From Coriobacteriia bacterium (GTDB lineage Bacteria; Actinomycetota; Coriobacteriia; Anaerosomatales; PALSA-660): 32,859 nt of DNA. The stretch's first letter is position 1, and every line of letters starts with the position of its first letter. This document shows positions 16,828-26,621 of the stretch, piece after piece. The stretch lies in NCBI GenBank assembly GCA_025361885.1, contig JANYJF010000058.1, positions 1 to 32,859 on the forward strand, written 5' to 3'. Under the pieces are notes generated by a model. It was not told the DNA's origin, made no database searches, and saw only the letters and a list, made by a program, of their open reading frames with translations. A program made the position numbers and the translations under genes.

Positions 16828-17943
16828 CTACGTGCCGTACCTGCGCGACCACACGGACATCAGCATACCCACACCAGCGAGGTTCGTGATCATGAACGAG
16901 CCGCCGTAGCTCATGAACGGCAGCGGGATGCCTGTGATCGGCATCATGCCCATCGTCATGCCTGCATTCTCGAGTATCTGGAACGTCCACATGCCGATGA
17001 GTCCTGCGGCGATCAGCGCTCCGTACAGATCGCGCGAGGATGTGGCGATGGAGAGGGATGAGATGAGCAGGGCGAGATAGAACCCGAGAAGCATCACCGC
17101 GCCCAGGAAGCCCAGTTGCTCGCCGACCACGGAGAAGATGAAGTCGGTGTGCCGCTCGGGGATGAAGTTGAGCCGCGACTGCGTGGAGTTCTGCAGCCCC
17201 TTGCCCGTCAGCCCCCCGGAGCCTATCGCGATCTTGGACTGCGCGAGGTTGTAGCCGGCGCCCTTGGGGTCCCGCGTGGGGTCCACGAACACGAGCAGGC
17301 GGTCCTTCTGATACGTCTTGAGGATGGGCAGCGTGACCACAGCCGCCACCATCAGCACCGCGATGATCGCGAACACGCCGAACCACTTGGGCTTGAGCCC
17401 GCCGACGAGCAGCATCGCGAGAGCGACGACGACGAACACGAGCCCTGTACCCAAGTCCGGCTGCAGAAGGATGAGCGCCAGCGGGACCCCCGCATAGCCG
17501 GCGACGCGCAGCACGTCGCGCGGTGCCTCTATCTTGCCGTTGTATCCCGCGATGACCGCCGCGAGCACAACGATGAAGATGAGCTTCGCCGGCTCTGACG
17601 GCTGGAAGAGCGATATCGACCCGATCTTGAGCCACGACGTCGCACCCTTGGCGCTGCCGCCGAGGCCCGGGATGCGCGGCGAGATGATCAGCAGCGACAG
17701 AGCGACCATGAGCGGGCCGGCCCACCCCTTCAGCTTCTGGTAGTCGAGGAACCACAGGATGGCCAGCGGAAGCAGCCCCACGGCAAGGCCCGTGAGGTGC
17801 CGCTTGAACAGCGCGTCGGCGCCGACCATTCCGCGCGTGGCCGACCACACCATGACCGAACCATATGCGGCCAGTGCGATGGCCGACAGCAGCAGCGGCA
17901 CGTTCACGCTGTTCATGATCCGCTTGAAGATGCTCTGGTCCAC
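16828..17943 (-). CDS. rodA: Rod shape-determining SEDS protein RodA
   Basis: VDQSIFKRIMNSVNVPLLLSAIALAAYGSVMVWSAT...QPSEPAKLIFIVVLAAVIA...ILLQPDLGTGLVF...NFIPERHTDFIFSVVGEQLGFLG...ITGIPLPFMSYGGSFMITNLAGVGMLMSV. Confidence 0.96.
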   Translation of the reverse strand: MDQSIFKRIMNSVNVPLLLSAIALAAYGSVMVWSATRGMVGADALFKRHLTGLAVGLLPLAILWFLDYQKLKGWAGPLMVALSLLIISPRIPGLGGSAKGATSWLKIGSISLFQPSEPAKLIFIVVLAAVIAGYNGKIEAPRDVLRVAGYAGVPLALILLQPDLGTGLVFVVVALAMLLVGGLKPKWFGVFAIIAVLMVAAVVTLPILKTYQKDRLLVFVDPTRDPKGAGYNLAQSKIAIGSGGLTGKGLQNSTQSRLNFIPERHTDFIFSVVGEQLGFLGAVMLLGFYLALLISSLSIATSSRDLYGALIAAGLIGMWTFQILENAGMTMGMMPITGIPLPFMSYGGSFMITNLAGVGMLMSVWSRRYGT

Positions 17944-17948
17944 GTCGG

Positions 17949-19805
17949 CTACCTCGAGACGTCCACGGCGTGCACGGGCTTGTACTTGACGTTGAGCAGC
18001 TTGGACAGGATCTGCCGCGCGGCCGGGCCGGCCACCGACCCGCCATGACCGCCCTGCTCCACCAGCACGACCACCGCGTACCGAGGCTTGTCGGCGGGTG
18101 CGTAGGCCGCGAACCACGCGTAGTCGTCCTTGTTGTTGACCTGTGCGGTACCCGTCTTGCCCGCCACCTGGTAGGGGAAGCCGGCGAAGACGGCCTTCGC
18201 CGTGCCGCGCGTCGTGACGCCGACGAGCGCATCGCGCATCGTGGCCAGATTCGACGGGGTGAGGCCGGGATCGCGCGTCACCTCGGTCTTCGCGTCGAGC
18301 GCGGAGGTTCCGTCGGCACCGAGGACGGACTTGAGGAGGCGCGGCTTGGCGACCTTTCCGCCATTGCCCAGAGCCCCATAGTAGCTCGCCATCTGCAGCG
18401 GGCTCGCCAGCAAGTCGCCCTGCCCGATCGCCATGTTGACCGTGTCGCCTCCCAGCCACGCCTGGGCCTCGGGGTAGTTTGCGTTGTACGCCTTCTTCCA
18501 CGCCGCGTCGGGCACCCGGCCCGTCACCTCACCAGGGAGGTCGATGCCGGTCTTGGCGCCCAGGCCCATGGACTTCGCGAACGCCTGGAGCGGTTCGCCC
18601 TTGGCCTTGTAGAGGCGGTAGCCGATCTCGTAGAAGACACTGTCGCAGGACTGGACGACGCCCTCGCTGAAGTCAATGGCGCCGTGACCCGCATGGTTCC
18701 AGCACCACTTGGACCATGCCACGCCCATCGTGGTCCACTTTCCCTTGCACATGAACGCACTGTGGGCCTGCGCGACACCGGTCTGCAGCGCGGCCATCCC
18801 TGTGACCGCCTTGAACGTCGACGCGGGCGGATACACGGCCATGATCGCGCGGTTATTGAGCGGATACTCGCTGTCCGTGGCCGTCATGCTGGCCCAGACC
18901 TCGGGCTTGATGCCCCCGATGAACTGATTGGGGTCGTAGGTGGGCGCGCTGGCCATCGCGAGGACCTCACCAGTCTGCAGGTCGAGCACGACAGCGGCCC
19001 CTGCGCGCGCCTTCGTGAAGTTCAGATGGTGCGCCTCGGCGATCGCGTCGGCCAGCGCCTGCTCGGTGACCGCCTGCACTCCCGAGTCGATGGTGAGCAC
19101 GACGTCCTTGCCGGGGATCGCCTGCCCCTCGGATACGACGCGGCGCACGCGCCCTTGGGAATCGACCTCAAGCTGCTGAAAGCCCTTCTCGCCTTGGAGC
19201 ACCTTGTCGTACTGCGCCTCGATGCCCGTTTTGCCGACGATGTCGCCGAGCCGGTAGTCGGGCAGCTTCTCGGCGGCGAGCTGTGCCTCTGATATCTCGC
19301 CCGTATAGCCCAGCACGTGCGATGCGAGCGCCCCCATCGGGTACTGACGCACGGCGCCCTCCTTCACGGCGACGCCCGGGAACTCGGGTGCGTGCTCCGT
19401 GAGGTAGGCCACGGTGGCCATCGGCACGTCGATCGCCAGCACACGCGGCTTGAGCCGCTCGGTCTTGTAGCTCTCGAGCTTCTTGATCAGATCGCCCACG
19501 GGGACGCCCAGAACGGTGGACAGCCGTGTCAGGACCTTGGTGTCGGTGATGAGCGTGGGATCGCCGGTGACGGACATGACCGCACGGTTCGTGACGAGCG
19601 GCACGCCGTTCCTGTCGAGAATCCGACCTCGCGGCGTATCGACGGTTATCTGACGGATCCGGTTGCTATCGGACTGGGCCGCGTAGCTCGAGCCCGAGAG
19701 TATCTGCATGCTCCAGGCCCGGACCAGCAACGACCCGAGCACCAGCAGGACGACGAGTCCCAGCATGGCGAAGCGGCCTTTGAGTTGCTCGCTGAAGGTA
19801 GGCAT
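17949..19805 (-). CDS. mrdA: Penicillin-binding protein 2 (class B transpeptidase)
   Basis: TPRGRILDRNGVPLVTN..., YPPASTFK (SxxK), SCD (SxN-type), AGKTGTAQ (KTG), one N-terminal TM; adjacent to rodA. Confidence 0.95.
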   Translation of the reverse strand: MPTFSEQLKGRFAMLGLVVLLVLGSLLVRAWSMQILSGSSYAAQSDSNRIRQITVDTPRGRILDRNGVPLVTNRAVMSVTGDPTLITDTKVLTRLSTVLGVPVGDLIKKLESYKTERLKPRVLAIDVPMATVAYLTEHAPEFPGVAVKEGAVRQYPMGALASHVLGYTGEISEAQLAAEKLPDYRLGDIVGKTGIEAQYDKVLQGEKGFQQLEVDSQGRVRRVVSEGQAIPGKDVVLTIDSGVQAVTEQALADAIAEAHHLNFTKARAGAAVVLDLQTGEVLAMASAPTYDPNQFIGGIKPEVWASMTATDSEYPLNNRAIMAVYPPASTFKAVTGMAALQTGVAQAHSAFMCKGKWTTMGVAWSKWCWNHAGHGAIDFSEGVVQSCDSVFYEIGYRLYKAKGEPLQAFAKSMGLGAKTGIDLPGEVTGRVPDAAWKKAYNANYPEAQAWLGGDTVNMAIGQGDLLASPLQMASYYGALGNGGKVAKPRLLKSVLGADGTSALDAKTEVTRDPGLTPSNLATMRDALVGVTTRGTAKAVFAGFPYQVAGKTGTAQVNNKDDYAWFAAYAPADKPRYAVVVLVEQGGHGGSVAGPAARQILSKLLNVKYKPVHAVDVSR

Positions 19806-19892
19806 GGATAGCGGCTCCCGGGTCGCGCTATGGCGCCCGTCAGGTGTCTGTGGCTGGTGCGGGTGGCGCCGGGTGCGGGACTCCTCGTGACT

Positions 19893-20408
19893 CTACGCGA
19901 GGCGCTTGAACGACATCACCGAGCGGTCCTGCCGCAAGAGGCGCGCCAAGAGTGGGTACGCCAACACGGCTAGAACGGTATTGTACACGGCTCCCGGGAG
20001 CATGACGCGGACGAAGGACGTCCAGAAGGCATGCCCGACGTCGAGAACGGCGAGCAGGAGACCGTACGAGATCTCGGAGACCAGCCCGGCCATGAGAACG
20101 ACCGTGACCGGCAGCAGCCAGCCCTCGGCGAACATGTTCGCGGTCACCATGCCCGCGACGTAGCCGACCGCGCACAACACGAGCGCGTGCGGCCCGATCG
20201 GCGACGTGCCGAGCAAGTCGAACAGCAGGCCGCCCAAGAAACCCGCGACGCAACCCGCGACCGGCCCCTCGACGAGCGCGAGCGTGACGACGACCAGGAA
20301 GATGAAGTTGGGCACAACGCCGAAGATGGCGATCCGTGGGGCGATCGCGATCTGGAGTACGGTCGCGACGAGGATCGCCCCGGTCGCAGGAAGGCCTCGG
20401 CTGATCAT
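19893..20408 (-). CDS. mreD: Rod shape-determining protein MreD
   Basis: MISRGLPATGAILVATVLQIAIAPRIAIFGVVPNFIFLVVVTLALVEGPVAGCVAGFLGGLLFDLLGTSPIG; between mreC and mrdA. Confidence 0.92.
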   Translation of the reverse strand: MISRGLPATGAILVATVLQIAIAPRIAIFGVVPNFIFLVVVTLALVEGPVAGCVAGFLGGLLFDLLGTSPIGPHALVLCAVGYVAGMVTANMFAEGWLLPVTVVLMAGLVSEISYGLLLAVLDVGHAFWTSFVRVMLPGAVYNTVLAVLAYPLLARLLRQDRSVMSFKRLA

Positions 20409-21274
20409 TCGCCCGCACCTCCCGAGGTCGCCGTCGCCTGAGGCTTGAGCACCAGGACCTCCTCGATCTTGCCGATGGGCACTCTGGAATCGACGGTGAC
20501 GTGCGGGAACAGGTCGCTCGGCGCGTTGCGCACGTCGATCACGTCCCCGACCACGAGCCCCTTGGGATACACACCGCCGAGTCCGGAGGTGATGAGCACG
20601 TCGCCTTTGACCGGAGGCTGGGCCTTGTCCACGAAGTCGAGCGTCAGCGCGCCGGAAACGGAACCACGAACGACGCCCGCCGCGCGCGTGCGCTGCACGA
20701 TGACCGCGACACCGCTCGCGGCATCGGTCACGAGCCGGACCTTGGAGTCGATAGCGCTGACGTCCACCACCTGTCCGACGAGTCCTCCCGACGCGATGAC
20801 CGGTGCGCCGATCTTGACGCCGTCACGGGTTCCGCGGTCGACCAGGATCGTGCCCTCCCAGGAGTCCGTGGGCCGCCCGATGACGCGGGCGCCGACCGAG
20901 GCCAGGTTCTCCGCCTTCGCGAACTGCACGAGAGCGTGGATGCGCTCATTCTCCAAACGCGCCTCTTCGAGTTTGGCGAGGCGGTCGCGGAGTGTGGTGT
21001 TCTGCTTGACCAGCGCTGCATAGTCCCCCGCGGAGACCGTCCGTCCGCCGACCCAGTCCGCAACGACACGGAACGGCGCGGTCAGCACAGTCCCGGCGGT
21101 GGCGATGGGAGAGCTGATCGCGAGTACAACGGTGCGCGTCGCGTGCAGCGGCCCACTGGAGCCTTCGCGAAAGTACACCGTCGTCAGAACGAGAGCCGCG
21201 ACCACGAACGCGACAAGCACGAGCGGTCGGCCTGCGCCACGTTGCGTGTCGATCTCCAGGCGCTTCACGGACAC
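20405..21274 (-). CDS. mreC: Rod shape-determining protein MreC
   Basis: N-terminal TM, coiled coil LVKQNTTLRDRLAKLEEARLENERIHAL, then ARVIGRPTDSWEGTILVDRGTRDGVKIGAPVIASGGLVGQVVDVSAIDSKVRLVTD. Confidence 0.95.
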   Translation of the reverse strand: MSVKRLEIDTQRGAGRPLVLVAFVVAALVLTTVYFREGSSGPLHATRTVVLAISSPIATAGTVLTAPFRVVADWVGGRTVSAGDYAALVKQNTTLRDRLAKLEEARLENERIHALVQFAKAENLASVGARVIGRPTDSWEGTILVDRGTRDGVKIGAPVIASGGLVGQVVDVSAIDSKVRLVTDAASGVAVIVQRTRAAGVVRGSVSGALTLDFVDKAQPPVKGDVLITSGLGGVYPKGLVVGDVIDVRNAPSDLFPHVTVDSRVPIGKIEEVLVLKPQATATSGGAGE

Positions 21275-21292
21275 CCGCCTCGACGAGCCTCC

Positions 21293-22339
21293 CTAGCGGG
21301 AGACCGTCAGGACCTTCTTGAGAACGTCGATCTCCTCGAGCGCCATCGCGGAGCCGAGCACGACGTTGATGAGCGCGTTCTCCGAGACATGAACGGGCAT
21401 ACCGGTCTCGGACTTGATCCTCTCGTCGAGGCTCTTGAGCAGCGCCCCGCCGCCGGTCAGCACGATACCGTACTCCATGACATCGCTCGCCAGCTCCGGC
21501 GGCGTCTCCTCGAGGCATCCCTTGATCGCCGTGATGATCGCCTGGGTCGGCTCCTCGACAGCGGTCCTGATCTCCTCCGAGGAGATGGTCAGCGTCTTAG
21601 GCAGGCCCGTGACCAAGTCGCGGCCGCGGATCTCGACGTCCAGCTCGTCCGTGAGGGGAAACGCTGAACCGATCTCGAACTTGATCTCCTCGGCCGTGCG
21701 CTCACCGATGAGCACGTTGTACTCGCGTTTGACGTGGGCGATGATCGCGTCGTCGAACTCATCGCCGCCGATGCGTATGGACTGCGCGACCACGATGCCG
21801 CCCAGCGAGATGACGGCGACCTCGGTCGTGCCACCTCCGATGTCGACGACCATGTTGCCGGTAGGCTCCTGGATCGGCAGGCCCGCGCCGATCGCCGCGG
21901 CCATGGGCTCCTCGATGAGGTACGCGTGGCGGGCGCCCGCCTGCATGGTCGCCTCGAACACCGCGCGCTTCTCGACCTCAGTGACCCCAGAAGGCACGCA
22001 TACGACGACACGCGGCTTGGGCTGCCACGGGAATCGCTTCACGCGCGTCTTGTTGATGAAGTAGCGCAACATCGCCTCGGTGACCTCGAAGTCGGCGATG
22101 ACGCCGTCCTTGAGCGGGCGGATGGCGACGATGGAGCCGGGCGTGCGACCCAGCATGCGCTTGGCCTCGGTGCCCACTGCCAAGACGCGCTTCGTGTCCT
22201 TCTCGACCGCCACCACGGACGGTTCGATGAGCACGATGCCACGTCCGCGTACGGATACGAGCGTGTTGGCCGTTCCGAGGTCGACGGCCATGTCGCCGCC
22301 CCATGAGTCGAAGAACATGTCGATGAGCGACACGTGCAC
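21293..22339 (-). CDS. mreB: Rod shape-determining actin-like protein MreB
   Basis: [30 protein letters not shown]...[44 protein letters not shown]...[18 protein letters not shown]. Confidence 0.97.
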   Translation of the reverse strand: MHVSLIDMFFDSWGGDMAVDLGTANTLVSVRGRGIVLIEPSVVAVEKDTKRVLAVGTEAKRMLGRTPGSIVAIRPLKDGVIADFEVTEAMLRYFINKTRVKRFPWQPKPRVVVCVPSGVTEVEKRAVFEATMQAGARHAYLIEEPMAAAIGAGLPIQEPTGNMVVDIGGGTTEVAVISLGGIVVAQSIRIGGDEFDDAIIAHVKREYNVLIGERTAEEIKFEIGSAFPLTDELDVEIRGRDLVTGLPKTLTISSEEIRTAVEEPTQAIITAIKGCLEETPPELASDVMEYGIVLTGGGALLKSLDERIKSETGMPVHVSENALINVVLGSAMALEEIDVLKKVLTVSR

Positions 22340-22500
22340 TCCTTTATGATGACGCCCGACCGGACAGGCGGGTTCTATATCGGATGTATCCTGCGCGACG
22401 TGTTCGGTGCCGCGCGTTGCTGACGCGACGAAACCCGCCCGGCTCGTGGCCGTGGCGAGGCACGGGGTTCGAAAACGCCCGAGGCAAGTCTAGCACACGG

Positions 22501-23163
22501 CTACATCGCGCCCATCTCCCTCAAGCTCACGTGCGCTCCTCCATCGCCGATCACCACGTGGTCGAGGACCTCGATGCCGAGCACGTCGCCCGCACGCACC
22601 AGCCTGCGCGTGAGCTGGAGGTCGGCGCCCGAAGGCGTGGGATCGCCGCTGGGGTGGTTGTGCACTACGATGATCGCCGCCGCGGACAGGCGCACTGCCT
22701 CCTTGAACAACTCGCGAGGATGGACGATCGACGCGTTGAGGCTTCCGACGGATACCTCCACCATCCGCAGCAGCCGGTTCTTCGTGGTCAACGCGAGCGC
22801 CCAGAAATGCTCACGATCCACCCCCCGCAGTTGCGACGCACACAGCCGCACGACATCCTCGGGCGTCGATACGCACGGCCGCTGTGACGCCGGCCAGCTT
22901 GCAGCGCGTCGGCTCATCTCCAGACAAGCCAGCAGTCGGGCGGCGCCCGCCGGCCCGACTCCGGGCACGCCCACGAGGTCCTCGGCGGACAGACGCCAGA
23001 AACCGTCAGGGATCGGGTGGCGCCGCAGGATCTCGTTGCCCGCCCGCTCGCTGCTCTCCGCGACGAGCAGCGAGAGCAGCGCCGCGTCCGACAGCGAGTC
23101 CGCACGGCCGCACAGAATGACGTCCCTTGGTGTCGCTTCCCCGGACTGCGTTCGTGGTACCAC
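22501..23163 (-). CDS. radC: RadC/JAB-domain DNA repair-like protein
   Basis: HhH motif GVPGVGPAGAARLLACLEMSRR and JAMM motif HNHPSGDPTPSGAD; GTG start within the palindrome GTGGTACCAC. Confidence 0.93.
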   Translation of the reverse strand: MVPRTQSGEATPRDVILCGRADSLSDAALLSLLVAESSERAGNEILRRHPIPDGFWRLSAEDLVGVPGVGPAGAARLLACLEMSRRAASWPASQRPCVSTPEDVVRLCASQLRGVDREHFWALALTTKNRLLRMVEVSVGSLNASIVHPRELFKEAVRLSAAAIIVVHNHPSGDPTPSGADLQLTRRLVRAGDVLGIEVLDHVVIGDGGAHVSLREMGAM

Positions 23164-23259
23164 GCGGATCCCCCCTCGGTCGTATGGATGGCAGTGCGAG
23201 GGGTGGCGGAGAAGGGAGATTTCTTCGGGCGATAGCGGCGCGAGCCGCTCGGTCGTGCG

Positions 23260-23595
23260 TCAGCCGGGGTCGCGAGTGTGCGGGTGGTCGGTCGGGCCTG
23301 GCCTTGGGGGCGCGAGGCCTTGCACACGGGTGACGGCTGCGGCCACGGCGCTCCCGCCGGTTCTGCACGCACCCGCTGGAAGCGCGCCGCTCACGATCCC
23401 GACCGCTGTGGCCAAGCACGAGCGATTGCCGCAAACGCCGCAATCTGCGCCCGGCAGAGCGGAGAGCACCGCTTGGAGCCTCGGGTCGGGCGTGTGGCTG
23501 ATGCGCCGACCGCGCGACGACACCGCAAGACCGGCGGTCGCCGCGCCGAGCAATGCGATCAGCCCGGCAGCCATGAGCATCACCGGCACGTCCAT
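23260..23595 (-). CDS. Membrane-anchored single [4Fe-4S] protein resembling the RnfB N-terminus
   Basis: MDVPVMLMAAGLIALLGAATAGLAVSS (TM) then LPGADCGVCGNRSCLATAVGIVSGALPAGACRTGG, matching the RnfB-type FeS motif C-x2-C-x4-C-xn-C and trailing GG. ATG preceded by an AGGGGGG Shine-Dalgarno-like run. Confidence 0.75.
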   Translation of the reverse strand: MDVPVMLMAAGLIALLGAATAGLAVSSRGRRISHTPDPRLQAVLSALPGADCGVCGNRSCLATAVGIVSGALPAGACRTGGSAVAAAVTRVQGLAPPRPGPTDHPHTRDPG

Positions 23596-23728
23596 ATCGC
23601 ACCCCCCTTGCGTCGCCCTCCACGAGCGCCTCGGCGGCGCCCCGGTCTGCCGTCAGTGTGCCACACGCACCCGTCCGATTCCCATCCGCCCTCGAACCAA
23701 CGCCTGACGGACGGGTCGCGCGCCCTCG

Positions 23729-25015
23729 TCAGTGTACTGAGCAGGACAGACACGGGTCGTATGAGCGCACAAGTTGTTCTATCAGCAGCTCGAACTCCTT
23801 CGGTGAGCGGTCCGCCACGGTCGGAGCGAACGCCCGCATGTCCGCCTCGAGGTTCGCGAGGTTCTGGGCAGTGGGCGTGATCACATCGCCGGAGGTGATG
23901 ATGCCGTTCGCGTCGATCCCGTACGAATGGTAGAGGGTGCCGCGCGGCGCCTCGGTAGCCCCGGCTCCCCAGCACTCCCGACCCAGCTCCACAGTCGCGG
24001 GCTTCGACGATCCGCCCATGTCGATGACGCGCTCGATGTAGCCGGCGCAGTGCTCGGCGGCGTCGACGAGTTCGACCGCCTGGCACAGGTTCATGTGGAA
24101 GGGATTGCGCGACGGAAGCACCAGACCGAGCCTGGCCAGAGCGGCCTTCGCGTTGGGGACGAGACGGTCGCCTGAGAGGTTGATGCGTGGCAGGGCGCCG
24201 ACCATGAAGGTGCGCCCGTCGGCCGTGGTCCGGCTGTGCTTGGCGTTGCCGTGTCCCTCGCCCGCCGACGTCTCGACGATCACGTCGCGGTACTCGGCGA
24301 CCGGTCTGCGCCACCCGCGGTCGAGAGACTCGATGTCGCCGCCGTAGATCGCGTAGTCGTCGCTCTCCACGAGCGCGAGCATGTCGCCGGCGGACGCGAA
24401 GTCCGGCAGTGCGAACGACGCGAACAGGTCGACGGTGGCAAGCACATCGTTCGCGACCTCGAGCAACTGATCGTGGATGGAGGCCAGGTCCAGCGCCTTC
24501 GGCTCCGAGGTGAAGCCGCCCACGACCGCGGTCACCGGGTGCACGGGCCGCCCCCCGACCAGCGCGGTCAGCCGGTTGCCCAGCGACTTGATCTTGAGCG
24601 CGCGCTCGACCACTTCTGGATGCGTCGCGGCGAGCGGGAAGACGCTGTCGAGCCCCACGAAGTCGGGGGCGGCGAGCACGTAGAGGTGCGTCGCATGGTT
24701 CTGGAGGAACGAGCCGTAGACGAGGAGCTTTCGTAGCATGGTCGTACGCTCAGTGACTTCGACACCCAGCGCGGCCTCGACCGCCTTGATCGACGTCAAT
24801 GCGTGGTTCGGCGAGCAGATGCCGCAGATGCGCGAAGTGATCAGCGGCGCGTCGTCGTATCGGCGTCCCACGACCATGGCCTCGAAGAACCGCGCGGGCT
24901 CCACCACATCCATGCGGACCTCGAGCACGCGACCCTCCTCGACCTTGACCGCGATGTTGCCGTGGCCCTCGATGCGGGCGATGTGTTCGATCGCAAGTTC
25001 GGCCACTAGCGGCAC
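23729..25015 (-). CDS. hydA: Group 3b-type [NiFe] hydrogenase large (alpha) subunit
   Basis: L1 motif SRICGICSPNHALTS, L2 motif DPCLSCSVH at the extreme C-terminus; adjacent hydD, hydG, hydB. Confidence 0.93.
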   Translation of the reverse strand: MPLVAELAIEHIARIEGHGNIAVKVEEGRVLEVRMDVVEPARFFEAMVVGRRYDDAPLITSRICGICSPNHALTSIKAVEAALGVEVTERTTMLRKLLVYGSFLQNHATHLYVLAAPDFVGLDSVFPLAATHPEVVERALKIKSLGNRLTALVGGRPVHPVTAVVGGFTSEPKALDLASIHDQLLEVANDVLATVDLFASFALPDFASAGDMLALVESDDYAIYGGDIESLDRGWRRPVAEYRDVIVETSAGEGHGNAKHSRTTADGRTFMVGALPRINLSGDRLVPNAKAALARLGLVLPSRNPFHMNLCQAVELVDAAEHCAGYIERVIDMGGSSKPATVELGRECWGAGATEAPRGTLYHSYGIDANGIITSGDVITPTAQNLANLEADMRAFAPTVADRSPKEFELLIEQLVRSYDPCLSCSVH

Positions 25016-25755
25016 ACCTCCCGGTCGGTGTTGTACAGGTCGAGTGCGGTGACGACCTCATCGAAGTCGTGCCCGAATGCGGCGTACACCTTCCGCGCGG
25101 CCTCCAGGTTCGCATCCGGTGCCAAGCCGCGGCAGCCGGTGCATGGCCGCCCGAGCGTCGTGCACTTCGCGTCGCACCCGCTTCGCGTGATGATCCCGAG
25201 GCACAGATCGCCGCGCCTCATGAAGCACTCGTTGCCGTGAGTCTTGCACGAGGCGCACAGCGGCTGCTCGGGCATGCCGTTCGACAGCCCCTTGAGAGCT
25301 CGTCCGAGCACCGCGAGGAACTCCGTGGTGTCGATCGGGCAGCCCGGGACGATATAGTCCACGTCGATATAGCGACTGATAGCCACGGGCGAGTGCAGAC
25401 CTGGCGTCACCGTCGCATCCTCGCCGTAGACCGCGGCGAAGCGGCAGTCCGCGTCGATGGTGCCCGCCAGCGCCGGAATGCCTCCGGTCACCGCGCACGA
25501 CCCGATCGCCACTACCACGCTCGCGGTCTCGCGAACGCGGCGTAGCAGCTCGATGTGCTCGTCGGTGGTGACCGCACCTTCGATCACCGCGACGTCATAT
25601 TCCTCGGGCATGTGTCCCGAGGACGTCAACTGCCAGTAGCGCAGGTCGATCAGCCCCAGGACCTGCAGCAGCCCCGGGTCGATGTTGGTGATCTGGACCT
25701 GACATCCGAAATCGGAGGCCAGGCTGATGATGGCAACGCTCGGCGCGTCGGCCAC
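25006..25755 (-). CDS. hydD: [NiFe] hydrogenase small (delta) subunit
   Basis: ISLASDFGCQVQ...EGAVTTDEHIELLRRVRETASVVVAIGSCAVTGGIPAL...VPGCPIDTTEFL...CASCKTHGNECFMRRGDLCLGIITRSGCDAKCTTLGRPCTGCRG. Confidence 0.92.
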   Translation of the reverse strand: MADAPSVAIISLASDFGCQVQITNIDPGLLQVLGLIDLRYWQLTSSGHMPEEYDVAVIEGAVTTDEHIELLRRVRETASVVVAIGSCAVTGGIPALAGTIDADCRFAAVYGEDATVTPGLHSPVAISRYIDVDYIVPGCPIDTTEFLAVLGRALKGLSNGMPEQPLCASCKTHGNECFMRRGDLCLGIITRSGCDAKCTTLGRPCTGCRGLAPDANLEAARKVYAAFGHDFDEVVTALDLYNTDREVCR

Positions 25756-26621
25756 TATATCGCCTCCTGCAGGTTCATCGCTTCCCAGTAGTTGAAGACC
25801 GGTCCGTCAACGCACGCGTACTGATGGCCGACGCCACAGTGCCCGCACTTGCCCACACCGCACTTCATCCTTCGCTCGAAGCTCACATAGATCCGGTCGG
25901 CGTCGATGCTCTTCTTGCGCATCTCGGCGATGACGTACTTGTACATGACCGGCGGCCCGCAGATGGCGCCGTACGTGTTCGATGGATCCACGTCGATCCG
26001 GTCGAACAGCTTGGTCACAAGCCCTACCTCGCCCGTCCACGTCTCGTCCGCCTGGTCGACCGTCAGGACCATGTCGAAGTCGTCGCGGTGCTGCCACATC
26101 TCGAACTGGCGGCGGAACAGGATCTCGGACGGCGTCCGCGACCCGTACAGGATCGTCACATTGCCAAAAGCGTGCCGCTCGTCGTGGATGTGGTTGATGA
26201 GGCTCTTGAGTGGAGCGATCCCGAGCCCGCCAGCCACAAGCAGCACGTCGGAGCCCTTCATCTGCTCGAAGGGGAAGCCCCGGCCGAACGGCCCGCGGAT
26301 CCCGATGATGTCGCCGCATCGCATGTCGTGGAGCGCACCCGTGACGTCGCCCGCGCGGCGGACACACAACTCGATGAAGCCCTGCTTCGACGGCGCCGAT
26401 GAGATCGAGATCGGCGCCTCCCCCACACCAAAGATGGAGACTTCGACGAACTGGCCCGCCGAATGCGAGAACTCCGCGCGGCTCTCCTCGTCGATGAGGC
26501 GGAGCTCGAAGAGCTTCTCGTTGTCGGTCAGGTCGACGATCGAGGTGATGCGTGCGCGATGGGGCCGATACGGGTTGACCGTCTCGACCTCCGGATGGAC
26601 GTGCCCGTCGATGCCGATCAC
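25755..26621 (-). CDS. hydG: Hydrogenase gamma subunit (FAD/NAD(P)-binding, [2Fe-2S])
   Basis: AGQFVEVSIFGVGEAPISISSAP...VLLVAGGLGIAPLKSLINHI...YGAICGPPVMYKYVIAEM...CGVGKCGHCGVGHQYACVDGPVF. GTG start overlaps the hydB stop at 26618-26621. Confidence 0.93.
   Translation of the reverse strand: MIGIDGHVHPEVETVNPYRPHRARITSIVDLTDNEKLFELRLIDEESRAEFSHSAGQFVEVSIFGVGEAPISISSAPSKQGFIELCVRRAGDVTGALHDMRCGDIIGIRGPFGRGFPFEQMKGSDVLLVAGGLGIAPLKSLINHIHDERHAFGNVTILYGSRTPSEILFRRQFEMWQHRDDFDMVLTVDQADETWTGEVGLVTKLFDRIDVDPSNTYGAICGPPVMYKYVIAEMRKKSIDADRIYVSFERRMKCGVGKCGHCGVGHQYACVDGPVFNYWEAMNLQEAI

Noticed and set aside
17970-19292. 440-aa plus-strand ORF opposite mrdA
   Set aside because: Antisense shadow of an unmistakable PBP2 gene.
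23154-23163. Palindrome gtggtaccac at the radC start codon as an operator site
   Set aside because: Only 10 bp, single copy seen; too short to support a regulatory claim.
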